Positions 37,247-45,842 of a stretch of DNA of 64,000 nt are shown here, piece by piece. How positions within the stretch are numbered: position 1 is the first letter of the stretch; every line of letters begins with the position of its first letter. This DNA comes from UTCFX2 sp963788145. GTDB taxonomy: Bacteria > Chloroflexota > Anaerolineae > Anaerolineales > UBA4823. The stretch covers positions 1,240,001 to 1,304,000 of the forward strand of contig CAWBFQ010000003.1 of assembly GCA_963788145.1 (NCBI GenBank), written 5' to 3'. Below the pieces are notes generated by a model. That model made no database searches, was not told the DNA's origin, and worked only from the letters and a program-made list of their open reading frames with translations. Both the position numbers and the translations under genes were made by a program.

Positions 37247-37927
37247 ATGTCCCAAAAAACGATGGAAACCCGATTTCATGCTGAAGAGCTTGACGCGTAC
37301 TCTATGCTCGACAGGTTGATCCCTCTGGCGCCAGCATCCGATGAGAGCGGCGAAGTCCTGATCGGCGCCCGCCTGCGCAACCTGCGCCGGGAACAGCGAT
37401 TGAGCATCCGCGCCCTGGCCTCCAAATGCGGCATCAGCGCCAACACCCTCAGCCTGATTGAAAACGAGCGCTCATCCCCCAGCGTGCATACGCTCCAACT
37501 GCTGGCGCAAGGGCTTGGCGTTCCGCTGGTGACTTTTTTCGAACAGGAAAAGCCCAACAATACACTCGTTTTTCAACAGCGGGGGCAGCGTCCGTTGATG
37601 CGCTTTGCGATTGGGACATTGGAAAGACTGGGCGAAGGCCTGCCGCCCCTGGGGGCTGAGCCCATCCTGGTGACGCTCGATCCGGGAAAAATAGATTCAA
37701 AGAATATCAGCCATGTCGGGCGCGAGTTCATCTACTGCCTGGAAGGAAATGTGACCTGTGTGATCGCCGGTCAGGATTATCCGCTTGCCCCTGGCGACAG
37801 TTTGCTCTTTGACGCCAGCGCGCCCCATCGCTGGTTGAATACACATCCCGATTCGTCCAAACTGCTGGTCTTGTTTTGCCCCATGGATGCGAGCGACCAA
37901 CCCGCCGAGCATCACCTGGGTCAGTGA
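37247..37927 (+). CDS. XRE-family regulator with C-terminal cupin
   Basis: This 226-residue protein has a helix-turn-helix (about 38-95, IGARLRNLRREQRLSIRALASKCGISANTLSLIENERSSPSVHTLQLLAQGL) and a cupin_2 domain (about 140-215, FIYCLEGNVTCVIAGQDYPLAPGDSLLFDASAPHRWLN). Such regulators bind small ligands or metals in the cupin. It starts 12 bp after the multihaem cytochrome and overlaps nothing; it is 1 bp from fmdE. It may control the respiratory operon. Confidence 0.92.
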   Translation: MSQKTMETRFHAEELDAYSMLDRLIPLAPASDESGEVLIGARLRNLRREQRLSIRALASKCGISANTLSLIENERSSPSVHTLQLLAQGLGVPLVTFFEQEKPNNTLVFQQRGQRPLMRFAIGTLERLGEGLPPLGAEPILVTLDPGKIDSKNISHVGREFIYCLEGNVTCVIAGQDYPLAPGDSLLFDASAPHRWLNTHPDSSKLLVLFCPMDASDQPAEHHLGQ

Positions 37928-37928
37928 A

Positions 37929-38513
37929 ATGATGCTTGCGCCAAATCTTCAGGCTTTGCTCGAAAAATCCGCCTCGCAGCACGTGCGGCTTTGCCCGCGT
38001 CAAATCCTGGGCGTGCGGCTGGGTCTGATGGGACTAAAAGCGCTTGGCTTTGAGCAGCCGCCCGCCCAAAAACGTTTGCTGGTCATCCTGGAAAGCGACG
38101 GGTGCTTCGCAGATGGCGTAATCGCCGCCAGCGACTGCACCGTTGGACATCGCAGCTTGCGCGTGGAAGACTACGGCAAGACCGCGGCCACTTTTATCGA
38201 TACCGCCACGTTGCAGGCTGTGCGGGTTGCTCCTGCGCTGGATGTGCGCCAGAAAGCCAACGAGTACGCGCCGGATGAGCCGCGCCATTACTTCGCCCAG
38301 ATGCAGGCTTACCAGATCATGCCGGATGAGATCATGTTCACCGTCACACCCGTAAGCCTGACCACTCCCATCGCAGACCTCATCTCCCGCCCCGCCGTGC
38401 GCCTGAACTGCGATCGCTGCGGCGAGGAAATCATCAACGAGCGCGAGATCCAGCGCGACGGGCTGACCCTTTGCCGCGCCTGCGCCGGCGCAGGGTATTA
38501 CCAGCCGGCTTGA
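37929..38513 (+). CDS. FmdE-family protein with C-terminal zinc ribbon
   Basis: About 195 residues. The FmdE domain (about 10-150) has SQHVRLCPRQILGVRLGLMGL, ILESDGCFADGVIAASDCTVGHRSLRVEDYGKTAATF and a C-terminal zinc ribbon (LNCDRCGEEIINE...LCRACAG). FmdE was named from tungsten/molybdenum formylmethanofuran dehydrogenase but occurs widely beside molybdoenzymes. A role in cofactor handling for the upstream molybdopterin subunit is an inference. I chose the ATG at 37929, one base after the regulator's stop. Confidence 0.88.
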   Translation: MMLAPNLQALLEKSASQHVRLCPRQILGVRLGLMGLKALGFEQPPAQKRLLVILESDGCFADGVIAASDCTVGHRSLRVEDYGKTAATFIDTATLQAVRVAPALDVRQKANEYAPDEPRHYFAQMQAYQIMPDEIMFTVTPVSLTTPIADLISRPAVRLNCDRCGEEIINEREIQRDGLTLCRACAGAGYYQPA

Positions 38514-38598
38514 TCCGGGCTCAAGCCATTCGATTGTTGCTCACTTCATCCTATTCCAGTTTATAATAATCATTCAAGATTGCGCGGCGCTTTTCTTA

Positions 38599-39183
38599 GC
38601 CGATTAAGAACAGATTGCTTCGCCGCCAAAGAATAAAATCGGCGGCTCGCAATGACAAACATCGTGAACCATGTCATTGCGAGGAGGGCGCTCTTCCCGA
38701 CGAAGCAATCTCCGAACCACTCGGTTTCAGCCGAGCAGGAACAGATTGCTTCGCCGCCAAAGAACAGCAGCGGCGGCTCGCAATGACATCCGGCGTGAAG
38801 CATGTCATTGCGAGGAGGGCGCTCTTCCCGACGAAGCAATCTCCGGACCACTCGGTTTCAGCCGAGCAGGAACAGATTGCTTCGCCGCCAAAGAACTGCA
38901 GCGGCGGCTCGCAATGACATCTAGCGTGAAGTATGTCATTGCGAGGAGGGCGCTCTTCCCGACGAAGCAATCTCCGAACCACTCGGTTTCAGCCGAGCAA
39001 GAGCAGATTGCTTCGCCGCCAAAGAACAGCAGCGGCGGCTCGCAATGACATCCAGCGTGAACGCATGTCATTGCGAGGAGGGTGCTCTTCCCGACGAAGC
39101 AATCTCCGGACCACTCGGTTTCAGCCGAGCAAGAGCAGATTGCTTCGCCGCCAAAGAACAGAAGCGGCGGCTCGCAATGACAT
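38599..39183. repeat. Tandem array: four 119-bp palindromic repeats plus a right-hand fragment
   Basis: Full copies lie at 38671-38789, 38802-38920, 38933-39051 and 39065-39183, spaced 131-132 bp; a right-half fragment occupies 38599-38656. Each copy starts ATGTCATTGCGAG and ends CTCGCAATGACAT, with inner GAAGCAATCT/AGATTGCTTC, a central CTCGG-CCGAG stem and a GCCGCC-GGCGGC stem. Linkers of 12-13 bp read like CCGGCGTGAAGC. ORFs crossing it are artefacts of the repeat. No transposase is seen. The array fills most of the 731-bp gap between fmdE and the next kinase. Confidence 0.93.
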
Positions 39184-39244
39184 CCGGCGTGAGATGTTAG
39201 TATTCTTGGATAGACGCTCAGGGAGTATTCTGGATCGGTGTGGG

Positions 39245-41269
39245 ATGAATGATTTGGAGAAACCCAAGGTCTTAATCGTTGAAGATGACGCCATCATCGC
39301 CGAACAGATCCTGACTTCCTTAGGGTTGATGGGCTATCGAGTGATTGGCGTCGCAGCCAGCGGGGAGGACGCGCTGGCGCAGGCCAGCGCGGGGCGCCCC
39401 GACCTGGCGCTGATGGACATCCATCTGCGGGGGGAGATGAATGGCATCCAGGCGGCGGAGCAGATTCGCCTGCAGATGGAGATCCCCATCATCTACCTGA
39501 CGGCATACACCGAGGAGAGCTTGATCCAGGCTTCTACGTCTACCCATGCCTACGGCTACCTGGTGAAGCCGGTGCGAGAGAGAGAACTGCGCGCCAGCAT
39601 CGAGACCGCCCTTTACAAAGCGGAAGCCGACCGCCGCTTGAAACACTTGAACCAGATGCTGCGCACGGTGCGGGAAGTGAGCCAGCTCATCATTCGAGAA
39701 AAAGATCGCTTTAGCCTGATGGAACGCGCCTGCCAGATTCTCTACCAGCTGCGCGAGAACTGCCTGGTCTGGGTCAGGCTGGATCAAGAAAGCGAAGAAG
39801 GCGCCGTTCCGCTGGCAGGGACGAAAGAGGCAGTCTTATTCTGGAAAGCCGTCTCCAGGCGCTGCAATGAACTCACCTCCGAATGCCCCCACCACACAGC
39901 TTTGCGAGAACGAAAAGCGGTGATCGTCCAGGATATCGCCGCCGAGAACTCATTCGGCGATTGGCGAGAGAAAGCTCTGGCCAGCTGTCTGGAAACGGGC
40001 TTCGAGTTTCGCTCGGGAGGCTGGGCGCCGCTGCTGCACGGCGAGCAATGCTATGGTGTGCTGTGCGTGCTATCGGTTCACCCCAACCTGTTCACCGCGG
40101 AGGAGACCGAATTGCTCCAGGAACTGGCTAACGACCTGGGATTTGCGCTCCACAACATCGACCTGGATGAAGAGAACAAGCGGACAGAGAAAGCCCTTAG
40201 GCGCGCCACGCAGCGCTACCGCAGCCTGTTCGAAGAAGCGCCGGCGATGTACGTCATCACCCGTGATGTCGCGGGCACGCTGGTGATCACAGACTGCAAC
40301 CAGCGCTTCTGCCAGACTTTGGGTTATCACCTGGAGGAGATCCTGCAGCGACCCCTGGTCGAGTTTTACTCGCCCGCCTCGCGCCTGCTGTTAATGAATG
40401 GCGGCTTCGAGCGCACAATGGCCGGTCTCATGGGGACGGAAGAACGCGAACTCGTGCGGCGGGATGGGAGCATCCTTCCCGCTGCGATTCAGGCAACCCC
40501 CGAGATCGACGCAGCGGGTCAAACGACCGGAACACAAACCATGTTCATAGATATCACGGAGCGGAAAAAGGCGGTGGAGCAGCTCGAGCAATTAACCGAA
40601 CAACTGCGCTCCCTGGCCGTCCGTCAACAGACCGCCATCGAAGTCGAGCGCGCCCACATCGCCCGCGAAATCCATGACGAATTTGGCCAGTCCATGACCG
40701 CCCTTAAGATGGACATGACCTGGCTGGTGAAACGGATGCCCGAAGACGACGAAAAGACGGAACGCATTCGCGGCATGATTGCGCAGGTGGACGATACGAT
40801 CGCCCTGATCCGGCGCACCGCTACCGAGCTGCGCCCGCAAATGCTGGACGACCTGGGGCTGAACGCGGCGCTGGAATGGCAGGCGCAGGAATTTACCCGC
40901 CGCAGCGGCATTCCCTGCCGGTTGAAATTGCCGAAGGACAATCTCACTTCCAACCCGGCCTTGAACACGACCCTGTTCCGAATTTTCCAGGAGGCGCTGA
41001 CCAATATCACCCGCCACGCCCAGGCCACGCGCGTCACCACCTGCTTGAAGAAAAGCGATCATACCCTGATCCTGACCATACGCGATAACGGGCGCGGTAT
41101 TACGCAGGCCGAACTGAACGACCCTGGTTCGCTCGGGCTGCTGGGTCTGCGCGAGCGGGCTGCGCAGTGGGGGGGCAAGGTTGCCGTCAGCGGCAGAGCC
41201 GGAAAGGGCACCAGTGTGACCATTCGCATCCCGCTCCCCAACTTAAAGCAGGATGGAGGCGACCGGTGA
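39245..41269 (+). CDS. REC-GAF-PAS-HisKA_3 histidine kinase
   Basis: About 674 residues from ATG 39245; upstream in-frame codons come from the repeat array and are excluded. The N-terminal receiver (VEDDAIIAEQI; Asp in LALMDIHLRGE; IYLTAYTEESL) is followed by a GAF-like region (about 150-300), PAS (about 315-430, YRSLFEEAPAMYVITRDVAG), HisKA_3 (VERAHIAREIHDEFGQSMTALKMDM) and an HATPase (RIFQEALTNITRHA, DNGRGI, LGLRERAAQWGGK). It is soluble. It overlaps the following NarL regulator (GTGA), so they are a cognate pair; phosphate input to its own receiver must come from another kinase. Confidence 0.92.
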   Translation: MNDLEKPKVLIVEDDAIIAEQILTSLGLMGYRVIGVAASGEDALAQASAGRPDLALMDIHLRGEMNGIQAAEQIRLQMEIPIIYLTAYTEESLIQASTSTHAYGYLVKPVRERELRASIETALYKAEADRRLKHLNQMLRTVREVSQLIIREKDRFSLMERACQILYQLRENCLVWVRLDQESEEGAVPLAGTKEAVLFWKAVSRRCNELTSECPHHTALRERKAVIVQDIAAENSFGDWREKALASCLETGFEFRSGGWAPLLHGEQCYGVLCVLSVHPNLFTAEETELLQELANDLGFALHNIDLDEENKRTEKALRRATQRYRSLFEEAPAMYVITRDVAGTLVITDCNQRFCQTLGYHLEEILQRPLVEFYSPASRLLLMNGGFERTMAGLMGTEERELVRRDGSILPAAIQATPEIDAAGQTTGTQTMFIDITERKKAVEQLEQLTEQLRSLAVRQQTAIEVERAHIAREIHDEFGQSMTALKMDMTWLVKRMPEDDEKTERIRGMIAQVDDTIALIRRTATELRPQMLDDLGLNAALEWQAQEFTRRSGIPCRLKLPKDNLTSNPALNTTLFRIFQEALTNITRHAQATRVTTCLKKSDHTLILTIRDNGRGITQAELNDPGSLGLLGLRERAAQWGGKVAVSGRAGKGTSVTIRIPLPNLKQDGGDR

Positions 41270-41895
41270 AGGTTCTGATTGCCGACGACCATGCCCTCGT
41301 CCGCTACGGCGCCCGCCAGATTCTCGAAGAAGCGCCGCTCGGTGTGGTGGTGGACGAGGCCGGTTCTGCCCGCGAGGCGCTCAAGGCGATCACGGAGAAA
41401 ACCTACGATATCATCCTGCTCGACATTGCTTTTCCGGATGGCAGCGGCCTCGAAGTTCTCAACCAGATACGCTCGCGCCGACCACAGGCGCGGGTGCTCA
41501 TCCTCAGCATGTACCCCGAAGCGCAATACGCCCTGCGCGCTCTGCGTTCGGGCGCTTGCGGCTACCTGACCAAAGACAGCGCCCCTGACGAGCTGGTGAT
41601 GGCAATCCAGAAAATAATCGCCGGCGGCATGTACATCACCCGGTCGCTGGGCGAGCGTCTGGCCGAAGAGTTCAAGCCGCAGGTCGAAAAAACCCCTCAT
41701 GAAGCGCTCTCCGATCGGGAATTCCAGGTATTCACCCGCCTGGGCAGCGGCAAATCGATCCAAGAGATCGCGGCAGAACTCTCAATCAGCCCCAAAACAG
41801 TCAGCACCTACCGCTCCCGCTTGCTGGAAAAGCTGAATCTAAAAAACACCGCCGAGATTATCCATTACGTGCTTGAGAACCGGTTGGGGGATTGA
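41266..41895 (+). CDS. NarL-family response regulator paired with the REC-GAF-PAS kinase
   Basis: GTG start at 41266 overlaps the kinase stop and has GGAGG upstream. About 209 residues: receiver (IADDHALVRYG; Asp in IILLDIAFPDGSG; LSMYPEAQYALRALRSGACGYLTKDSAPDEL) and LuxR HTH (LSDREFQVFTRLGSGKSIQEIAAELSISPKTVSTYRSRLLEKLNL). It is a close paralogue of the regulator at 21789. A second repeat cluster follows immediately. Confidence 0.93.
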   Translation: MKVLIADDHALVRYGARQILEEAPLGVVVDEAGSAREALKAITEKTYDIILLDIAFPDGSGLEVLNQIRSRRPQARVLILSMYPEAQYALRALRSGACGYLTKDSAPDELVMAIQKIIAGGMYITRSLGERLAEEFKPQVEKTPHEALSDREFQVFTRLGSGKSIQEIAAELSISPKTVSTYRSRLLEKLNLKNTAEIIHYVLENRLGD

Positions 41896-41919
41896 ACAGG
41901 CTGGCAGAGTTCTAACACC

Positions 41920-42207
41920 ATGTCATTGCGAGGCGGGCGTTTTCTCTGCCGCAGCATGTCATTGCGAGGGCAGGGCGCTCTTCCCGACGAAGCAATCTCC
42001 GGACAACTCGCTTTCTCCCGATCAAGAACAGATTGCTTCGCCGCCGAAGAACAGCAGCGGCGGCTCGCAATGACATCCAGCGCGAAACATGTCATTGCGA
42101 GGAGGGCGCTCTTCCCGACGAAGCAATCTCCGGACAACTCGCTTTCTCCCGATCAAGAACAGATTGCTTCGCCGCCGAAGAACCATATCGGCGGCTCGCA
42201 ATGACAT
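41920..42207. repeat. Repeat cluster: two full palindromic copies and a left fragment
   Basis: Full copies are 41956-42076 (with a 2-bp insertion, GAGGGCAGGGCG) and 42089-42207; a left-end fragment begins at 41920. The central loop differs from the 38.6-kb copies (CTCGCTTTCTCCCGATC), so these two form their own subtype, more similar to each other than to other copies. This suggests local duplication. Confidence 0.92.
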
Positions 42208-42457
42208 GAATATAGACGCTGATTCGATGTAGGAAATGGACTACAAGAATTTCAGCCATTTCTGACAGACACCCACGACACACACGATTATACTGAAAGT
42301 GACCCATCGGGTAAGCCTCCCGAAAAGGTCCTGCCTGTTCTCATTGATTTGACTCATCACTTGGTAATAACAGCAGGCTAATGGAATGGGCCTAAAAAAG
42401 ACACGAACCTCCGCCTGGAGACATCCTTAACGAACCCGCTCAAGGAGAGCAAAACCG
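42208..42457. other. 250-bp leader region before the receiver gene
   Basis: This stretch holds no ORF. Near 42309-42340 GGGTAAGCCTCCCGAAAAGG gives a small imperfect stem, and TTGACT (42348) with TAATAA (42365) is too closely spaced for a good promoter. The Shine-Dalgarno AAGGAG is at 42442-42447. I recognise no riboswitch class. Confidence 0.3.
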
Positions 42458-42841
42458 ATGCTCAAAGTTTATCTTGCTGACGACTCGGTAGTAATCAGAG
42501 GAAAATTAAGAGAAGCGCTCGAAGAAATCGACTCAATCGAAGTGATTGGGGAATCCGGGAATGCCGTGCAAGCCATCGCAGACATGCGCCGACTCGACCC
42601 GCATGCGGCGATCATCGATATCCGCATGCCGGATGGCGGCGGGCTGCCGGTGCTCCAAGACCTGAAGAGTCGCCACCCCGAGCGGGTCGCCATCGTGCTG
42701 ACCTCCTTCCCCTACCCACAATACCGCCAGACCTTTCTGGCTGCCGGCGCGGACTACTTCTTTGATAAGAGCCAGGATATTCAGAAAATGATCGACCTGC
42801 TGGTTGAACTGGCGTCCAAGGAAATATCACCTGAGAGGTGA
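42458..42841 (+). CDS. Stand-alone CheY-like receiver protein
   Basis: 127 residues, a single receiver: LADDSVVIRGKLREAL, Asp in AAIIDIRMPDGGG, VLTSFPYPQYRQTF and FFDKSQD. The sequence around the phospho-acceptor and the PYPQYR segment is unlike the REC proteins of modules A and B. It precedes the NMT1-like binding proteins by 82 bp and could be the first gene of module B or independent. Confidence 0.9.
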   Translation: MLKVYLADDSVVIRGKLREALEEIDSIEVIGESGNAVQAIADMRRLDPHAAIIDIRMPDGGGLPVLQDLKSRHPERVAIVLTSFPYPQYRQTFLAAGADYFFDKSQDIQKMIDLLVELASKEISPER

Positions 42842-42923
42842 TACCGAATGAGCATCTTCCCAGAAGGGCAACCATGCCAGCGAAAACTGCTCCTGCAATA
42901 AAAGATGGGAAACGGAGATAAAG

Positions 42924-43913
42924 ATGTCCCGAATCAAGTTAATCCGATCTGGCTTATGCTTGTTTCTCATCACGCTGTCTCTGATGACCTGCACACCTCG
43001 ATCCACACCAACCCAAGCCCTGATCCCCATCACTGTGCAGCTCAAGTGGACGCATGACGCGCAATTCGCCGGGTTCTATGCTGCCGAGCAGAAAGGGTAT
43101 TATGCCGAGGAGGGCCTGGACGTGACGTTCCTGCCCGGTGGACTCGATATCGATGCGCTCGCGCCGGTCTTGGATGGAAAAGCACAATTTGGGATCGCCG
43201 GGGCGACCCAACTGATCCCTCTGCGCGCCGAGGGCAAGCCGGTGCGCGCCGTTGCCGTCATCTACCGGCGCAACCCGACTGTTTTCTTTGCCCTCGCCAG
43301 CACAGGCATCATCCGCCCACAGGATTTCGTCGGGAAATCCATCCGAGCGGTGAGCGATCAACCCCTGGTCTTGCATACCATGATGGCCCGCCTGGGAATT
43401 CCTCCCGACCAGTACACGGAAGTGAACCTGCCCTCCGATCCAGAGCTTGTGATTGCCGGAGATGCGCCCGTCTGGGGGGCGTATGTCACCACACTGGCGA
43501 TGTTGGTGCAGCGCGCCGGGCATAAGATCAACATCATCTATCCCGATGACTATGGCGTGCATTTCTATGGGGATACGCTCTTCACCACCGACGACTTTAT
43601 CGCCAGCCATCCGGATCTGGCGCTCCGTTTTTTAAGGGCGACGCTGAAAGGTTGGACGTTTGCCATCGAAAATCCAGCCGAGGTGGGCGCGATCGTGATC
43701 CATTTTAATCCTGAGGCCGACCGTGAACTCGAAATCGCCAAAATGACCGCCAGCATCCCCCTGATCAACACCGGCGAAGACCATATCGGCTGGATGAAGC
43801 CGGAAATCTGGACGGGCATGGAGCAAACCCTGCGCGAACAAGGCGAGCTGACCGCCCCGCTGGATGTAACACAGGTCTACACCATGCAGTTCCTGGAGGA
43901 GATTTATAAATGA
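42924..43913 (+). CDS. NMT1/THI5-like solute-binding lipoprotein 1
   Basis: This 329-residue protein has a lipoprotein signal (LFLITLSLMTC) and an NMT1/THI5-like fold: VQLKWTHDAQFAGFYAAEQKGYYAEEGLDVTFLPGG, then KPVRAVAVIYRRNP and NIIYPDDYGVHFYGDTLF. The family binds thiamine precursors, aliphatic sulfonates, nitrate or similar molecules. No permease or ATPase follows; instead a second copy, DUF3068 and a Cache kinase follow. It may therefore act as a ligand-presenting co-receptor rather than a transporter part. It overlaps the next gene by ATGA. Confidence 0.88.
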   Translation: MSRIKLIRSGLCLFLITLSLMTCTPRSTPTQALIPITVQLKWTHDAQFAGFYAAEQKGYYAEEGLDVTFLPGGLDIDALAPVLDGKAQFGIAGATQLIPLRAEGKPVRAVAVIYRRNPTVFFALASTGIIRPQDFVGKSIRAVSDQPLVLHTMMARLGIPPDQYTEVNLPSDPELVIAGDAPVWGAYVTTLAMLVQRAGHKINIIYPDDYGVHFYGDTLFTTDDFIASHPDLALRFLRATLKGWTFAIENPAEVGAIVIHFNPEADRELEIAKMTASIPLINTGEDHIGWMKPEIWTGMEQTLREQGELTAPLDVTQVYTMQFLEEIYK

Positions 43914-44894
43914 GAACCGATAAGCTCAATCTCAGCATGCTTCTCCTGCTCGTCGGCTGTCTTAACGCTTGCGCCCTCAGGCCCACACCCACCCAGGCGC
44001 TGAGGGACATTACGGTGCAGTTAAAGTATCTGCACCAGGCCCAATTTGCAGGATTCTATGCCGCCGACCAGAACGGTTATTACAGCGATGAGGGGCTGAA
44101 AGTCCATTTTCTCGAAGGCGGGGCGACGGTGGATCTGGAGAAACCGGTATTGGAAGGCACAGCCCAATTTGGCGTCACGAGTGGAGAGAATTTGCTCGCG
44201 GCGCGTGCAGAGGGGGAACCGCTGCGCGCCATTGCCGTCATTTACCGGCGCAATCCATTGGTTTTCATGAGTATGGCCGATTCGGGGATCGCCCGTCCAG
44301 AGGATATTGTTGGCAAGACGGTTGAATACAACCTCACAACCCGAATCATGCTGAATGCCCTGCTGGCAAGGCTGGATATCGCACCCGACCAGTATCAGGA
44401 AGTGGATGTTGGCTCCGATCTGGGTGCGTTTTATTCCGGTCAGGTTCAAGTTTGGAATGCTTTTCTGATCAACGAAGTGCTCGCAGCGCAAGCGGCTGGC
44501 TATAAAGTGAACCTGATTTATCCAGATGATTACGGAATTCACTTCTATTCTGATACTCTATATTCTACGGATAGCTACATCGCCTCACACCCCGACCTGG
44601 TATTGCGATTCCTGCGCGCCACGCTCAGGGGGTGGACATTTGCGATCGAAAACCCTAACCTGATCGCCGCGATGGTCGTTCAATACAACCCAAACGCCGA
44701 TCTGAAACACGAAGCCGCTCAAATGGTCGCCAGCATCCCCCTGATCAACACCGGCGAAGACCATATCGGCTGGATGAAGCCGGAAATCTGGGCGGGCATG
44801 GAGCAAACCTTGCGCGAACAAGGCGAACTGACCGCTCCGCTGGATGTAACACAGGTATATCACCATGCAGTTCCTGGAGGAGATTTATAAATGA
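43910..44894 (+). CDS. NMT1/THI5-like solute-binding lipoprotein 2, C-terminal frameshift
   Basis: Tandem paralogue of the preceding gene (lipobox LNAC; VQLKYLHQAQFAGFYAADQNGYYSDEGLKVHFLEGG). One extra C in TATCACC (about 44859) diverts the end to HHAVPGGDL. Removing it restores TMQFLEEIYK, identical to copy 1, with TGA at 44892-44894 overlapping the DUF3068 start. The last 170 bp are nearly identical to copy 1 although the rest is strongly diverged. Ligand-contact regions differ, so the two probably bind different molecules. Confidence 0.87.
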
Positions 44895-45787
44895 GAACCG
44901 CCTGGAAATATTTAATCGTCATGCTGTTTTTTCTGGCTCTGGCTGGTTTAATTCGCTTCTGGATCGCCCCTTTGTCGGAGCGTCTGGCGGCTGATTACTC
45001 CAATTCAACAGACTGGGAGGAAGAGGTCAGTTTCCGCGATTCGCCCAATGCTGAATGGCAGAAGAGCATGATCAAGACAAAATGCACCGACCAGACCATA
45101 ACAAATTTCGGGCAGGTGGCGATCATCGAAGGCGGCGTCCATTCATATTACCCCTCCGGGGAGGTCAATTTCGAGTCCATCAGCCTGTACGGTGTGGACC
45201 GGCGCACGCGCCAGAATGTGAGCGGCTACGGCGAAGTGAATCGCTCCGGTCAATATTTGTTTCCAACGCATGTGCAGCAGATCGCTTATCCCATTTGGGA
45301 TCCTTTGTATATCGGACTGAGGCAGGCGACCTTTGAACACACGGATACGATCGGTGGGCTGCAGGTCTATGTGTTCTCGATCAGCGGGTTTGCGATGGAC
45401 GAAACCAGCGGCTATTCGTATCTGGTGATTGTTCCCGCAAAATATTCGGTGCATACAATCGCGGCAGGCACGCTCTGGGTTGAGCCGCTTTCGGGGATTG
45501 TGGTGGATTACCTGGATAACGGTTTGAGCTACTTTGTCGATCGAGCCAGCGGAGAGAGAATTGCCGATTTCAACCAGTGGAGCGAGCGATATACCCCCGA
45601 AACGCAAACCGCCCAGTTGGCCCGGGCGCGCAGCGCCCGTCTGCGCATCCTGGCGCTGGAAATCTGGCTGCCGGGAGCCCTGGCGCTGATGGGTTTGATG
45701 ATTTCAGGGATCATGCTTTTCAAAGAAAAGAAAAAGGCGCCCTCCCTGGCTGACGCCGAGACACATTCGCTGGAGAATCAAGCATGA
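44891..45787 (+). CDS. DUF3068 (PorA-family-like) membrane-anchored protein, module B
   Basis: 298 residues with an N-terminal helix (YLIVMLFFLALAGLIRFWIAPL) and a C-terminal helix (WLPGALALMGLMISGIMLF). The outer domain shows the family segments NRSGQYLFPTHVQQIAYPIWDP, GGLQVYVFSISGFAMDETSGYSYL and LWVEPLSGIVVDYLDNGLSYF. It aligns end to end with the module A protein (23477). Its start is coupled to the second binding protein; the kinase begins 55 bp downstream. Confidence 0.82.
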   Translation: MRTAWKYLIVMLFFLALAGLIRFWIAPLSERLAADYSNSTDWEEEVSFRDSPNAEWQKSMIKTKCTDQTITNFGQVAIIEGGVHSYYPSGEVNFESISLYGVDRRTRQNVSGYGEVNRSGQYLFPTHVQQIAYPIWDPLYIGLRQATFEHTDTIGGLQVYVFSISGFAMDETSGYSYLVIVPAKYSVHTIAAGTLWVEPLSGIVVDYLDNGLSYFVDRASGERIADFNQWSERYTPETQTAQLARARSARLRILALEIWLPGALALMGLMISGIMLFKEKKKAPSLADAETHSLENQA

Positions 45788-45842
45788 ACCTCGCTGGAAC
45801 TGGTTTGATGAAGATCGCCATAGAGCTTGAAGAGAAAGCTAA

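Noticed and set aside
38671..39183. CRISPR array
   Set aside because: The tandem units are 131-132 bp with 119-bp palindromic repeats and near-identical 12-13-bp linkers. There are no short repeats with unique spacers and no cas genes.
38671..39244. Protein-coding ORFs with Arg-rich sequence across the repeat array
   Set aside because: They exist in several frames and both strands and repeat with the DNA unit. The kinase start at 39245 explains the only real gene.
41956..42207. Attachment site or integrase-related element
   Set aside because: There is no integrase, tRNA end or phage gene nearby; the sequence belongs to the repeat family.
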